NCBI GenBank assembly: GCA_002083365.1 | Contig: LVWS01000018.1 | Coordinates: forward strand, 62,001-126,000 | DNA from: Nitrospira sp. SG-bin1 | Lineage (GTDB): Bacteria > Nitrospirota > Nitrospiria > Nitrospirales > Nitrospiraceae | Length of the DNA: 64,000 nt | Direction: 5' to 3' | Position numbers and translations under genes: made by a program | The notes under the pieces: generated by a model | Seen by the model: the letters and a program-made list of their open reading frames with translations, nothing else | Database searches by the model: none | What the model was told of the DNA's origin: nothing | Shown: positions 26,622 through 33,961 of the stretch, one piece after another | How the letters are laid out: every line of letters begins with the position of its first letter | Position numbering within the stretch: the stretch's first letter is position 1

Positions 26622-27281
26622 CTACTGTGCAAACAATGTGGGGCTCATCCGCCTGGTGGATGTCCGCTCCGCTGCGATGATCACCGCTTGCACCGGCATG
26701 AATGTTCGGCGATGAATGGAGCATGGACCGTGGCGCGCCAATTGTTGGAGATGTCCGGTGGTGCCATATCCCTTATGCGATAGAAAATCATAGTCGGGGA
26801 ACAGTTCATGATACTTCACCATAAGACGATCCCTTGTGACTTTGGCGATGATGGAAGCGGCTGCGATCGATAGGGAAAGAGCATCTCCCTTGATGATGGG
26901 CCGCGCCGAAATCCTGATTCCGGGAAGACTCACGGCATCAATGAGGAGATAATCAGGGGAAGGAACCAGCTGGTCGATCGCTCGACGCATCGCTAGACGA
27001 GAGGCCTCGAGGATATTCAGGCGATCAATCTCGGCGACGTCCGCCGACCCGATTCCGATCCCCGTGGCTTGGTCCAGAATCGCGGTATACAACCGCTCTC
27101 GCTCCTCCTCAGAGAGTTGTTTCGAATCGTTGACTCCCGAAAGCCGACATCGGCGCGGAAGGACAACGGCAGCGGCAACCACCGGACCGGCCAAAGGGCC
27201 GCGTCCCGCTTCGTCGATACCGGCAATGCGGCGGTACCCACACCGTCGGGCTTCCCGCTCGAAGTCTTCGGTGGGCCCCAT
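26622..27281 (-). CDS. rnhB: Ribonuclease HII
   Basis: 219 aa from the ATG at 27281 (GAGGGAACG upstream). The signature IAGIDEAGRGPLAGPVVAAAVVLP carries the first catalytic Asp-Glu pair, followed by YLLIDAVSLPG and IIAKVTRDRLM with the other acidic site. It removes RNA from RNA-DNA hybrids. It follows rplS in the conserved translation operon. Confidence 0.93.
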   Translation of the reverse strand: MGPTEDFEREARRCGYRRIAGIDEAGRGPLAGPVVAAAVVLPRRCRLSGVNDSKQLSEEERERLYTAILDQATGIGIGSADVAEIDRLNILEASRLAMRRAIDQLVPSPDYLLIDAVSLPGIRISARPIIKGDALSLSIAAASIIAKVTRDRLMVKYHELFPDYDFLSHKGYGTTGHLQQLARHGPCSIHRRTFMPVQAVIIAAERTSTRRMSPTLFAQ

Positions 27282-27346
27282 CAACGTTCCCTCACCGCTT
27301 CCGTGAGTGTCTTGCCGTGCGTGATGGAACAATTCAGCGTAGAAGT

Positions 27347-27751
27347 CTAGGTTGTCACGGTCTCTTCTTCCGAGGCAGTGGATTGCGCAGCTTGTTTGCT
27401 GTCGCCGACAAACTCGCGTTCCTCGACCTTCGCGAACCTCCCCTTCTTCCCGCGCAGATAGTACAGCTTCGCGCGTCGAACGCGGCCCTGTCGGACCACA
27501 TCCACCTTGGAAACGATCGGAGAATGCACCGGGAAAATCCGTTCGACTCCGACCCCGTAGGAAATTTTTCGGACGGTAAACGTTTCCGTATTCAAGCTCC
27601 CCTTGCGGGCAATCACGGTTCCCTCGTACACCTGAATACGCTCTTTTTCGCCTTCAACGACTTTGACGTGGACCCTGACGGTATCTCCGATCTCAAAGCG
27701 CGGCATCGATTTCTTCGTCAACGACCGCTGAATTCGCTCCAACTGATTCAT
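27347..27751 (-). CDS. rplS: 50S ribosomal protein L19
   Basis: 134 aa with the L19 core: FEIGDTVRVHVKVVEGEKERIQVYEGTVIARKG and ERIFPVHSPIVSKVDVVRQGRVRRAKLYYLRG. A C-terminal extension of about 20 residues is acidic (ASEEETVTT). Located between trmD and rnhB, its usual place. Confidence 0.95.
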   Translation of the reverse strand: MNQLERIQRSLTKKSMPRFEIGDTVRVHVKVVEGEKERIQVYEGTVIARKGSLNTETFTVRKISYGVGVERIFPVHSPIVSKVDVVRQGRVRRAKLYYLRGKKGRFAKVEEREFVGDSKQAAQSTASEEETVTT

Positions 27752-27755
27752 GATC

Positions 27756-28550
27756 TTAATCCTCCTCCCGGCATGATGTCGGGGCCGTCAAAAGGCCTTC
27801 GCTCATCAATTCATCCAACAACTGTTGATCTTCTTTCGTGAACACCCGATCTTTCAGAAGATCGGGGCGCCTCAAATAGGTACTGCACAGCGCCTGTTTT
27901 CGACGCCACAACCGAATTGCCTCATGATGGCCTGACAGTAACACGTCGGGCACACCGATTCCGCCGACTTCTGCCGGCCTCGTATATTGGGGGTACTCCA
28001 GCAACGAATCAGAAAACGACTCTTCGACGACAGAACTGGGGTCACCCAACACACCGGGAACGAGCCTCGCCGCGGCATCGATTAAGACGAGCGCCGGCAA
28101 TTCCCCTCCGGTCAACACATAGTCTCCAAGTGAGACCTCCTCCGGAGCTAATGCCGCGCGGACACGCTCGTCTACCCCCTCATAGTGCCCGCACAGAATC
28201 ACGATCCGGCGGCGTTCACCGGCCAACTGTCGCGCATAGTCTTGCGTAAAAGGCCGCCCCTGCGGGGTCGGAAACATGAGCCGAATGTCTTCACCGTTTG
28301 TTTGCGCGTCACTCCGAACCGCAGCCACCGCCACGAGGATCGGTTCGGCCTTCATGACCATGCCGGCCCCGCCTCCATACGGCGTATCATCGACCACCTT
28401 GTGGCGATCCGTCGTGAAGTCTCGCAAATTGTGCACCGCCACGGAGAGAAGCCCCTTGTCCTGACCACGTTTGAGCATGCTGTGAGCCAAGACCGGCCCG
28501 AACATGCCGGGGAACAATGTCAGCACATCGAACCGCAACATGCTAGCCAT
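27756..28550 (-). CDS. trmD: tRNA (guanine37-N1)-methyltransferase
   Basis: 264 aa. SPOUT-family features are FDVLTLFPGMF, PYGGGAGMVMKAEP, LCGHYEGVDERVR and EVSLGDYVLTGGELPALVLIDA, which form the trefoil-knot SAM site. It methylates G37 next to the anticodon and prevents frameshifting. The start at 28550 overlaps the rimM stop; ATG at 28541 is an alternative. Confidence 0.95.
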   Translation of the reverse strand: MASMLRFDVLTLFPGMFGPVLAHSMLKRGQDKGLLSVAVHNLRDFTTDRHKVVDDTPYGGGAGMVMKAEPILVAVAAVRSDAQTNGEDIRLMFPTPQGRPFTQDYARQLAGERRRIVILCGHYEGVDERVRAALAPEEVSLGDYVLTGGELPALVLIDAAARLVPGVLGDPSSVVEESFSDSLLEYPQYTRPAEVGGIGVPDVLLSGHHEAIRLWRRKQALCSTYLRRPDLLKDRVFTKEDQQLLDELMSEGLLTAPTSCREED

Positions 28551-29061
28551 CCAATCCGTCGATCAACCGGACGACCATCGACCCAGCCGCCAGATCGACG
28601 GCCACCACCAGTTCTTTCGCGGCAGGAATCAAAATCTCTTTGGTTCCTTGTCGAACAACAAACAATTGATTTCCCGGCAAATCCCAAATCTCCTCCAGCG
28701 TACCTACAGGCTGCCCCTCTTCGGTGCGGACGGCAAGACCGACCAAATCGCATTCATAGAACTGTCCCTCCGGAAGCACCGGCACGGACCCGCGAATCGT
28801 CTGAATGAATCCGCCTCGCCAGCGACCCGCGTCCTCCGGAGTCGTTACATCCGTGAATCCGAGGATAAATCTCTCCCCGGCTCGTTTCACATGCGTGACA
28901 CTGGTCTCCAACGTCTGTCCATTCCTTGCAAGGAGGCTCACGAACCTCAACCCCTCGAATCGACCCGGAACATCGGACAACGGTCGAACCTTGACTTCTC
29001 CTTTGACACCAAAGGGCCGCTCAATCAATCCCACCGTCACGGTTTCCGACTGTTCCCCCAT
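28543..29061 (-). CDS. rimM: Ribosome maturation factor RimM
   Basis: 172 aa from an ATG just after rpsP. The N-terminal domain has VTVGLIERPFGVKGEVKVRPLSD and the PRC-barrel half has GLAVRTEEGQPVGTLEEIWDLPGNQLFVV. It assists maturation of the 30S head around S19. A frame starting at 29115 would overlap rpsP and is not needed. Confidence 0.93.
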   Translation of the reverse strand: MGEQSETVTVGLIERPFGVKGEVKVRPLSDVPGRFEGLRFVSLLARNGQTLETSVTHVKRAGERFILGFTDVTTPEDAGRWRGGFIQTIRGSVPVLPEGQFYECDLVGLAVRTEEGQPVGTLEEIWDLPGNQLFVVRQGTKEILIPAAKELVVAVDLAAGSMVVRLIDGLDG

Positions 29062-29068
29062 CACGAGA

Positions 29069-29362
29069 TCAAGACTTTGCCGATGCCTTTTTCTGCGCGG
29101 CTTTTTCAGCTTCAAACTGCTTCCAGACTCCTGCCCGGCGCAGCAACGTCCGCACGGTCACCGTAGGCTGAGCGCCGTGGCGAAGCCAGTTCAGAACACG
29201 TTCCTGCTTCAACTCTGGTACGCCGGCTTCTTTCAATGGGTCAAAAATTCCGAGAATCTCGAGGAACCGTCCGTCACGTGCTTTTCGTGAATCGGCGGCC
29301 ACCACCCGATACATCGGTCGTTTGTGTCTTCCTGTCCGAGCTAATCTCAAATGTACAGCCAC
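29069..29362 (-). CDS. rpsP: 30S ribosomal protein S16
   Basis: 97 aa with the typical S16 start VHLRLARTGRHKRPMYRVVAADSR and WLRHGAQPTVTVRTLLRRAG; lysine/alanine-rich tail. An AGGAGG-type site precedes the ATG. Follows ffh as in most bacteria. Confidence 0.96.
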   Translation of the reverse strand: MAVHLRLARTGRHKRPMYRVVAADSRKARDGRFLEILGIFDPLKEAGVPELKQERVLNWLRHGAQPTVTVRTLLRRAGVWKQFEAEKAAQKKASAKS

Positions 29363-29406
29363 AACGGTCCTCCTTTATGCTGAATGCGCACTCTCTGTCA
29401 TGATCG

Positions 29407-30753
29407 CTACCGAGATCGCATGAGTTGGGCCAGCTGACGACGCCCTCCCGCACCGGTCATTGCCTTGGCCAACTTCTTGGCGGACAAAAACTGCTTGATG
29501 AGACGATTCACATCCTGCACCGTCGTCCCGCTGCCGCGAGCGATCCGTTTCTTCCGGCTTCCGTTGATGATCGTATGATCGCGGCGTTCCCGCGGGGTCA
29601 TCGAGTCGATCACGGCGATGACACGGCCGATCTCTCGTTCCGGCTTGTCACCCTCGATGGCATGCTTCAGTTTTTGCCCGCCTGGAAGCATGCCAAGAAT
29701 TTGCTCCAACGAGCCCATGCGGTTCATCTGGCCGAGCTGAGTCCGAAAATCTTCCAAGGTGAAGGTATTGCTCGTGAGCCGTTTCTGAGCCTCCTCCGCC
29801 TGCTCCCGCGAGATACTGGCTTGGGCTTTCTCAATGAGCGACAGGACGTCGCCCATCCCAAGAATACGGGAGGCCATCCGATCCGGATGAAACGGTTCCA
29901 ATGCATCCAGCTTTTCCCCGACACCCAGAAACTTAACGGGCTTGCCGGTCGCGGCTCGAATCGACAAGACCGCCCCTCCGCGCGCGTCTCCTTCGACCTT
30001 GGTCAGAATAATACCCGTCAACCCGACCTTCTGATCAAACTGGCCTGCCATGGTCACTGCATCCTGCCCGGTCATGGCATCGGCCACCAACAGGACTTCG
30101 TGAGGAGACACGGCTGTCTTCACGGCGACGAGTTCGTCCATGAGCTCGTCGTCGATATGCAACCGGCCACCGGTATCCAGGATGATAAGATCGAACCCCT
30201 GCTCGCGTCCCCGGTCGACCCCCGCACGACACATGCGCACGACCTCCGCTTGGGAAGCCTGAATGTGATCTTCCCGGTGCACGTCCACTCCGAGATCCCG
30301 CCCAAGAGCACACAGCTGTTCACCGGCCGCAGGACGACGCGGGTCGGCCGCAACCAAGAGGACCCGCTTACCTTGATTCTTAAACAGGCGGGCCAGCTTG
30401 CCACTGGCCGTGGTTTTTCCCGCTCCTTGCAAACCGACCATCATCAGGATGGTCGGGGGGGAAGAGCTCAAGGCTAGTCCTGACCGCTCGTGCCCCATCA
30501 TCGCCCGGAGTTCATCCCAGACGACTTTGACCACCTGATGTCCGGGAGTCAGGCTTTGCAGCACTTCCTGCCCAACGGCTTTTTGACGGACGCGATCGAC
30601 GAATTCCTTGACGATCTTGAAATTGACGTCGGCTTCAAGCAGCGCCAACCGCACATCTTTCAACGCATCCGTGATGTTCTGCTCCGTGAGCACACCCTGC
30701 CCTCGGAGTTTCTTAAGAATTTTCTCAAACTTATCGCTCAACGCATCAAGCAT
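29407..30753 (-). CDS. ffh: Signal recognition particle GTPase Ffh
   Basis: 448 aa. It has an N domain, then a G domain with GLQGAGKTTASGKLA near residue 105, DPRRPAAGEQL, LDTGGRLHID and TKVEGDARGG, then a methionine-containing M domain (LGQMNRMGSLEQILGMLPGG). It delivers nascent membrane proteins to FtsY and SecYEG. Heads the translation operon that runs to yraN. The ribosome-binding site is weak (GGGCATC). Confidence 0.95.
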   Translation of the reverse strand: MLDALSDKFEKILKKLRGQGVLTEQNITDALKDVRLALLEADVNFKIVKEFVDRVRQKAVGQEVLQSLTPGHQVVKVVWDELRAMMGHERSGLALSSSPPTILMMVGLQGAGKTTASGKLARLFKNQGKRVLLVAADPRRPAAGEQLCALGRDLGVDVHREDHIQASQAEVVRMCRAGVDRGREQGFDLIILDTGGRLHIDDELMDELVAVKTAVSPHEVLLVADAMTGQDAVTMAGQFDQKVGLTGIILTKVEGDARGGAVLSIRAATGKPVKFLGVGEKLDALEPFHPDRMASRILGMGDVLSLIEKAQASISREQAEEAQKRLTSNTFTLEDFRTQLGQMNRMGSLEQILGMLPGGQKLKHAIEGDKPEREIGRVIAVIDSMTPRERRDHTIINGSRKKRIARGSGTTVQDVNRLIKQFLSAKKLAKAMTGAGGRRQLAQLMRSR

Positions 30754-30881
30754 GATGCCCGTATCACCATAAACAAAGAGGCCATCGAAGCCTTGCTACC
30801 AGACCTCCGATCGCCTCGAAAATCCAGAAAAAAAAGCATCGGAGAGTGTATCGGAGCATGTAGGGCAAGTCAAGGTCATCA

Positions 30882-30889
30882 TAAGTCAG
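30882..30889. repeat. Left copy of 8-bp target-site duplication
   Basis: TAAGTCAG immediately outside the left terminal repeat; an identical copy lies at 33596-33603 immediately outside the right repeat. An 8-bp direct repeat touching both ends is the footprint of DDE transposition. Confidence 0.85.
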
Positions 30890-30907
30890 GGTAGTGGGTC
30901 AGTCTGA
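30890..30907 (+). repeat. Left terminal inverted repeat
   Basis: GGTAGTGGGTCAGTCTGA; pairs with the complement of 33578-33595, one mismatch. Confidence 0.85.
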
Positions 30908-30919
30908 TTTTCCTTGATA

Positions 30920-30954
30920 TTGCCTCTGCTTAAGCGGTCATGTAAGATGATCGC
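30920..30954 (+). promoter_or_regulatory. Promoter with overlapping palindrome, possible leaderless start
   Basis: TTGCCT (30920-30925) and TAAGAT (30943-30948) are 17 bases apart. The predicted start of transcription falls at or next to the ATG at 30955, so the message may be leaderless. An imperfect palindrome (GCGGTCAT-5-ATGATCGC, 30934-30954) covers the -10 box and could be an operator. Confidence 0.45.
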
Positions 30955-31215
30955 ATGGCTAAAAAGAAACCATCTACAGACGTGAACGTGATCGCTCACG
31001 ACATCCTACAAGCCATCACTGGCCAACCTGCCGGAACCACCTCAGTGAAGAAAGAGAAACCCGCCGAAGTCCCCACAAAGAACCCTGCCGCTGTCGCTCT
31101 TGGCCGTCTCGGAGGGCTGAAGGGCGGGAAGGCGAGAGCGGAGAAGCTAACGGCCAAGAAGAGGGCCGTAATTGCAAAGAAGGCTGCCAGGGCTCGCTGG
31201 TCTAAGAATAAGTAA
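30955..31215 (+). CDS. KGG/ARW-motif small basic protein
   Basis: 86 aa. The C-terminal half has the widespread pattern ALGRLGGLKGGKARAEKLTAKKRAVIAKKAARARW, seen here as ALGRLGGLKGGKARAEKL then AVIAKKAARARW; the N-terminal half is polar. Such small basic proteins occur in many genomes without assigned function; nucleic-acid binding is plausible from charge. First passenger gene of the element. Confidence 0.65.
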   Translation: MAKKKPSTDVNVIAHDILQAITGQPAGTTSVKKEKPAEVPTKNPAAVALGRLGGLKGGKARAEKLTAKKRAVIAKKAARARWSKNK

Positions 31216-31343
31216 TTTGCACAATAAAATCAATAATTTATACAATTCATCTATCTTGATATGGCGACAATGCTATGCCGCCCTGTGGAAGAGTTGCATA
31301 AAGTCGTAGCCTGGTGTAGTCTTGGCGGAGCGAGGGAACTGCG

Positions 31344-31868
31344 ATGGATGAATTTGAACGAGCAATAACTGAACGGCAAGAGACAATACGCCGCTTAGAA
31401 AAAGAGATTGCGCAGGCTAAGATTGTTCTCGCGAATGCACAGACTGATCTTAGTGTGCTTCTTTCAGCTAGGCAAATTGTGCACAGGGAAAAACTTATGA
31501 ATGAGCATGTCGCATCGGCTTCGCAGCTATCATTTGCCGGAAACCTTGATAAAGAAATCATACCCAAAGAAGGATCAACGTCTTTTAGTGCTGGCGATGC
31601 GCATATAGCCCCTTCTCTGAACGAGGTTAGACCAATTCGAGATTTAACCCTCGTTGATGAGGTGAGGGCTATTTTATCCGAATCCCCATTGCCGCTAGGT
31701 CCTTCGGAAATCCGTAAAGAGCTAGCAAAGACGGGACGTATAGTCCCTCAGAACGTGATGACTGGAATTCTTTCGCGACTTAATAAAGAAAATAGGGTCA
31801 AACGTCTTGAAAGAGGAAAATATATTCTTGTGACACAGGAGGAGCGTATGGAAAAACAAACCGCCTAG
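31344..31868 (+). CDS. Coiled-coil / winged-helix hypothetical protein
   Basis: 174 aa. Residues 1-45 form a coiled coil (ITERQETIRRLEKEIAQAKI). Residues 105-165 read like a winged helix: VDEVRAILSESPLPLGPSEI, VMTGILSRLNKENRVKRLERGKYIL with a wing-like end. The ATG follows GGAGCGAGGGAACTGCG. AT-rich codon use differs from the host-like neighbours, suggesting foreign origin. Possible regulator within the element; not recognised further. Its stop lies inside a hairpin. Confidence 0.6.
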   Translation: MDEFERAITERQETIRRLEKEIAQAKIVLANAQTDLSVLLSARQIVHREKLMNEHVASASQLSFAGNLDKEIIPKEGSTSFSAGDAHIAPSLNEVRPIRDLTLVDEVRAILSESPLPLGPSEIRKELAKTGRIVPQNVMTGILSRLNKENRVKRLERGKYILVTQEERMEKQTA

Positions 31869-31890
31869 CGGCTGTCACCACTAGGCGGTT
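31859..31890 (+). terminator. Hairpin overlapping the stop of the winged-helix gene
   Basis: Perfect 10-base arms AACCGCCTAG and CTAGGCGGTT around a 12-base loop; the TAG stop is in the left arm. No T-run follows, so termination is probable but not certain. Confidence 0.5.
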
Positions 31891-31911
31891 CAGACTCCGA
31901 AACAACTTATT

Positions 31912-31988
31912 GCCCCCGTAGCTCAGCTGGATAGAGCGCCACTTTGGAAGGTGGGAGGTCGCGGGTTCAATTCCCGCCGGGGGCTCCA
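31912..31988 (+). tRNA. tRNA gene with irregular anticodon arm, anticodon ambiguous
   Basis: Acceptor arms GCCCCCG/CGGGGGC pair perfectly; T8-A9, D-arm GCTC-AGCTGGATA-GAGC, T-arm GCGGG-TTCAATT-CCCGC and an encoded CCA (31986-31988) are all normal. The anticodon arm (31939-31954) pairs only as CCAC/GTGG, leaving the eight-base loop TTTGGAAG; adding a T-G pair gives a six-base loop. Standard numbering from the D-arm gives GGA (Ser-like) but without the long variable arm of tRNA-Ser; other readings are TGG (Pro) or TTG (Gln). It lies inside the mobile element. Confidence 0.75.
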
Positions 31989-31989
31989 A

Positions 31990-32030
31990 CCAATTGGCAC
32001 GGGTTCCTTTACTTTACCCGTGCCAATTGG
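31990..32030 (+). terminator. Long perfect hairpin after the tRNA gene
   Basis: Fifteen-base perfect arms CCAATTGGCACGGGT and ACCCGTGCCAATTGG with an 11-base loop, beginning two bases after the CCA of the tRNA. Likely terminates or helps process the tRNA transcript. Confidence 0.6.
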
Positions 32031-32080
32031 CTTTGTCAAGACGCCTATTTATAGGGGCACAGGATAGGTTTGTTTATAAC

Positions 32081-32109
32081 TTGACTTTGCTTGACCGCTC
32101 AAGCATAAT
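32081..32109 (+). promoter_or_regulatory. Transposase promoter with operator-like palindrome
   Basis: TTGACT (32081-32086), 17-base spacer, CATAAT (32104-32109). The spacer holds the palindrome GCTTGA-CCGC-TCAAGC (32089-32104), a good place for a repressor. It is 24 bases before the transposase ATG. Confidence 0.6.
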
Positions 32110-32133
32110 ACCTCTGTCGCAACGGAGGGAGCC

Positions 32134-32994
32134 ATGAACCAACTAACGCAAGCCAAACGAGTCCAGATCATCGCCGCACTAGTCGAAGGGAATAGCATTC
32201 GCGCAACCTGCCGGATGACGGACGTAGCGAAAGGCACTGTGCTCAAGCTTCTCGTTGATCTTGGTAAGGCTTGCGCTCGGTATCAAGATGAACACCTGCG
32301 GAACCTGCCTTGTAAGCGCATTCAATGCGATGAGATCTGGTCGTTCTGTTATGCGAAGGAAAAGAATGTCCCTGAAGAGTACAAGGGCAAGCTTGGCTTT
32401 GGTGATGTCTGGACCTGGACGGCCCTGTGTGCTGATACCAAGCTCATTCCTTCATTCCTAGTCGGAGAGAGGACAGCACACTATGCGAGGAAGTTTATTG
32501 ATGATTTGGCTAGCCGCCTGCAACATCGGATTCAACTGACCACGGATAGCCATAGGGCCTATATCACGGCAGTAGAGAATGCCTTTGGAATCGACATCGA
32601 TTACGCCATGCTGGACAAGCTCTATCAGACTCCTCCCACCCCTGACGTGCATCGGTACAGCCCTGCTAAGTGTTGCGGGATTCGGAAACGGAAGATCAAG
32701 GGCAACCCTGATATGTCGAAGGTCTCTACATCCTATGTGGAACGACAAAACCTTACCATGCGGATGCAGATGAGGCGCTTTACCCGTCTCACCAATGCCT
32801 TTAGCAAGAAGCTAGAGAACCAGGCTCATGCCGTGGCTCTGCACTTCATGCACTACAATTTCTGCCGGATTCATCAAAGCTTGCGAGTGACACCCGCCAT
32901 GCAGGCAGGCGTTGCAGACCATGTGTGGAGTTTGGAAGAAATTATAGATTTACTCGACAAGAATAGGGAGAAGACCTACCTTGAAAATGCATAA
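32134..32994 (+). CDS. IS1-type DDE transposase
   Basis: 286 aa in one frame. An N-terminal helix-turn-helix (LVEGNSIRATCRMTDVAKGTVLKLLVDLG) precedes the catalytic core: first Asp in IQCDEIWSF near residue 67, second in TTDSHRAYI near residue 137, Glu in SYVERQNLTMRM near residue 204, followed by the IS1-like HFMHYNFCRIHQSL. Single-frame IS1 relatives (without the insA/insB frameshift) are known. GGAGGGAGCC precedes the ATG. It appears intact and is presumably responsible for moving the 2.7-kb element. Confidence 0.87.
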   Translation: MNQLTQAKRVQIIAALVEGNSIRATCRMTDVAKGTVLKLLVDLGKACARYQDEHLRNLPCKRIQCDEIWSFCYAKEKNVPEEYKGKLGFGDVWTWTALCADTKLIPSFLVGERTAHYARKFIDDLASRLQHRIQLTTDSHRAYITAVENAFGIDIDYAMLDKLYQTPPTPDVHRYSPAKCCGIRKRKIKGNPDMSKVSTSYVERQNLTMRMQMRRFTRLTNAFSKKLENQAHAVALHFMHYNFCRIHQSLRVTPAMQAGVADHVWSLEEIIDLLDKNREKTYLENA

Positions 32995-33050
32995 ACGAGT
33001 GTTTCATAATGCTTCAGAAACGCATAGGGATGAAATCTCCCAGGTTCGCA

Positions 33051-33365
33051 ATGACCAAAACACTCTCCATATCAGAAGCTCGCGGGCGGCTAGGGCACTT
33101 TGTAGGCAAGGTGGGCAAGACTTTGACAAGTTACTTCATTACAAAGAAGGGATCAACGGGAGCGATCCTTATTAGTCATGAAGAATATGAAAGCTGGAAG
33201 GCTACTATAGAGATTCTTTCAAATGACGAAGACCTTGCTCGCATTGAACGGGGAATTGCTGAACTTAATGCAGGTGATAGCGTTTCATTTGAAGAAGTTT
33301 TTGGCGAGCCTCTGAATGGTCCAGTGCAGCATCAAAGCCGTCGAATTCTCCCGCAGCGCAGCTGA
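33051..33365 (+). CDS. Phd/YefM-family antitoxin
   Basis: 104 aa. The N-terminus TLSISEARGRLGHFVGKVGK and ITKKGSTGAILISHEEYESWKATIEIL match the Phd/YefM DNA-binding fold; the C-terminal part (DLARIERGIAELNAGDSVSFEEVFG) is the toxin-wrapping tail. The last 16 residues lie in the overlap with the toxin gene. Expected to repress the pair and neutralise the RelE-like toxin. Confidence 0.85.
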   Translation: MTKTLSISEARGRLGHFVGKVGKTLTSYFITKKGSTGAILISHEEYESWKATIEILSNDEDLARIERGIAELNAGDSVSFEEVFGEPLNGPVQHQSRRILPQRS

Positions 33366-33576
33366 TTTCGTTGCATCCCTCCCTCGTGCATTAAAGAAAA
33401 CCATCGGGCAAGCCATACGTGAATTAGCCCTGAATCCTTTCCTTGGTATCCAATTAAAGGGAAGGCTGTATGGACTCCGCAAGAGGCGCGTTGGCGATTA
33501 TCGGATTCTCTACCATTTCACCGAGACGACCTTAAAAGTCGTAGATGTTGGGGATCGGAAGGATATTTATCGATGA
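33316..33576 (+). CDS. RelE/ParE-family toxin
   Basis: 86 aa starting inside the antitoxin gene (50-base overlap). Core features are SIKAVEFSRSAADFVASLP, LKGRLYGLRKRRVGDYRILYHF and VVDVGDRKDIYR, the RelE barrel with its basic C-terminal strand. Likely a ribosome-dependent mRNA endonuclease. Its stop is one base from the right terminal repeat of the element. Confidence 0.87.
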   Translation: MVQCSIKAVEFSRSAADFVASLPRALKKTIGQAIRELALNPFLGIQLKGRLYGLRKRRVGDYRILYHFTETTLKVVDVGDRKDIYR

Positions 33577-33577
33577 T

Positions 33578-33595
33578 TCAAACTGACCCACTACC
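33578..33595 (-). repeat. Right terminal inverted repeat
   Basis: TCAAACTGACCCACTACC, the complement of the left end with one mismatch; immediately followed by the second TAAGTCAG. Confidence 0.85.
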
Positions 33596-33603
33596 TAAGT
33601 CAG
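33596..33603. repeat. Right copy of 8-bp target-site duplication
   Basis: TAAGTCAG, identical to 30882-30889. Confidence 0.85.
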
Positions 33604-33611
33604 TAGTTTTA

Positions 33612-33640
33612 TTGACATGCGGAAAACCTTCGGATATGGT
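33612..33640 (+). promoter_or_regulatory. Promoter of the DUF4321 gene
   Basis: Perfect TTGACA (33612-33617), 17-base spacer, TATGGT (33635-33640), 61 bases upstream of the GTG start. It begins nine bases beyond the mobile element's target duplication, so the insertion left it intact. Confidence 0.55.
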
Positions 33641-33700
33641 GCCCGTGGAGCCACCGCCTATTATTGGTAGGGAAACTCATAACGAAAGAAAAGTGGCGGC

Positions 33701-33961
33701 GTGAGAAAATCGCCCTGGGTGTTGCTCATCTTCGTGCTGATTGGAGGTCTCCTCGGCGGGATACTCGGTGAAATTCTCCACGTCATGGCGCCTCAAGGCA
33801 CCATTCAAAGTATCTTCGCGACGAACTTTAATCCGGGCATCAACCCACCGCTCACCATCGACCTTGTCTTGCTCAAACTTGTCTTCGGATTCAATATCAA
33901 GGTGAACATTCTGAGCATCCTCGGGATGTTCATCGGGATCTACCTTTACAAGCACGTCTAG
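33701..33961 (+). CDS. DUF4321 membrane protein
   Basis: 86 aa, GTG start. Two membrane segments (residues 6-29 and 62-82) flank a short loop (QGTIQSIFATNFNPGINPPL), the plan of DUF4321 proteins. Function unknown. Its stop overlaps the convergent uvrB stop by four bases. Confidence 0.75.
   Translation: MRKSPWVLLIFVLIGGLLGGILGEILHVMAPQGTIQSIFATNFNPGINPPLTIDLVLLKLVFGFNIKVNILSILGMFIGIYLYKHV

Larger units (their letters stand above)
30890..33595 (+). mobile_element. IS1-type transposable element with passenger genes (tRNA, TA pair, two small genes)
   Basis: A 2,706-bp unit bounded by 18-bp inverted repeats (17/18 identical) and flanked by an exact 8-bp duplication. The ends begin GGTAGTGG, comparable to the GGTRATG ends of IS1. 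Its transposase at 32134 is IS1-like with an intact DDE set. Known IS1 copies are about 0.7-0.8 kb, so roughly 1.8 kb here is cargo: a KGG-type protein, a winged-helix protein, a tRNA gene and a Phd/RelE pair, all on the plus strand. It sits between ffh and the DUF4321 gene. The duplication is unmutated, which suggests recent insertion (inference). ISfinder would call such a unit a transporter IS (tIS). Confidence 0.82.

Noticed and set aside
29425..30477. 350-aa plus-strand frame opposite ffh
   Set aside because: Shadow of ffh; no domain recognised.
31859..32030. Repeated hairpins around the tRNA as a CRISPR or attachment site
   Set aside because: The hairpins are unrelated to each other, there are no spacers, and the true element ends with a target duplication lie elsewhere.
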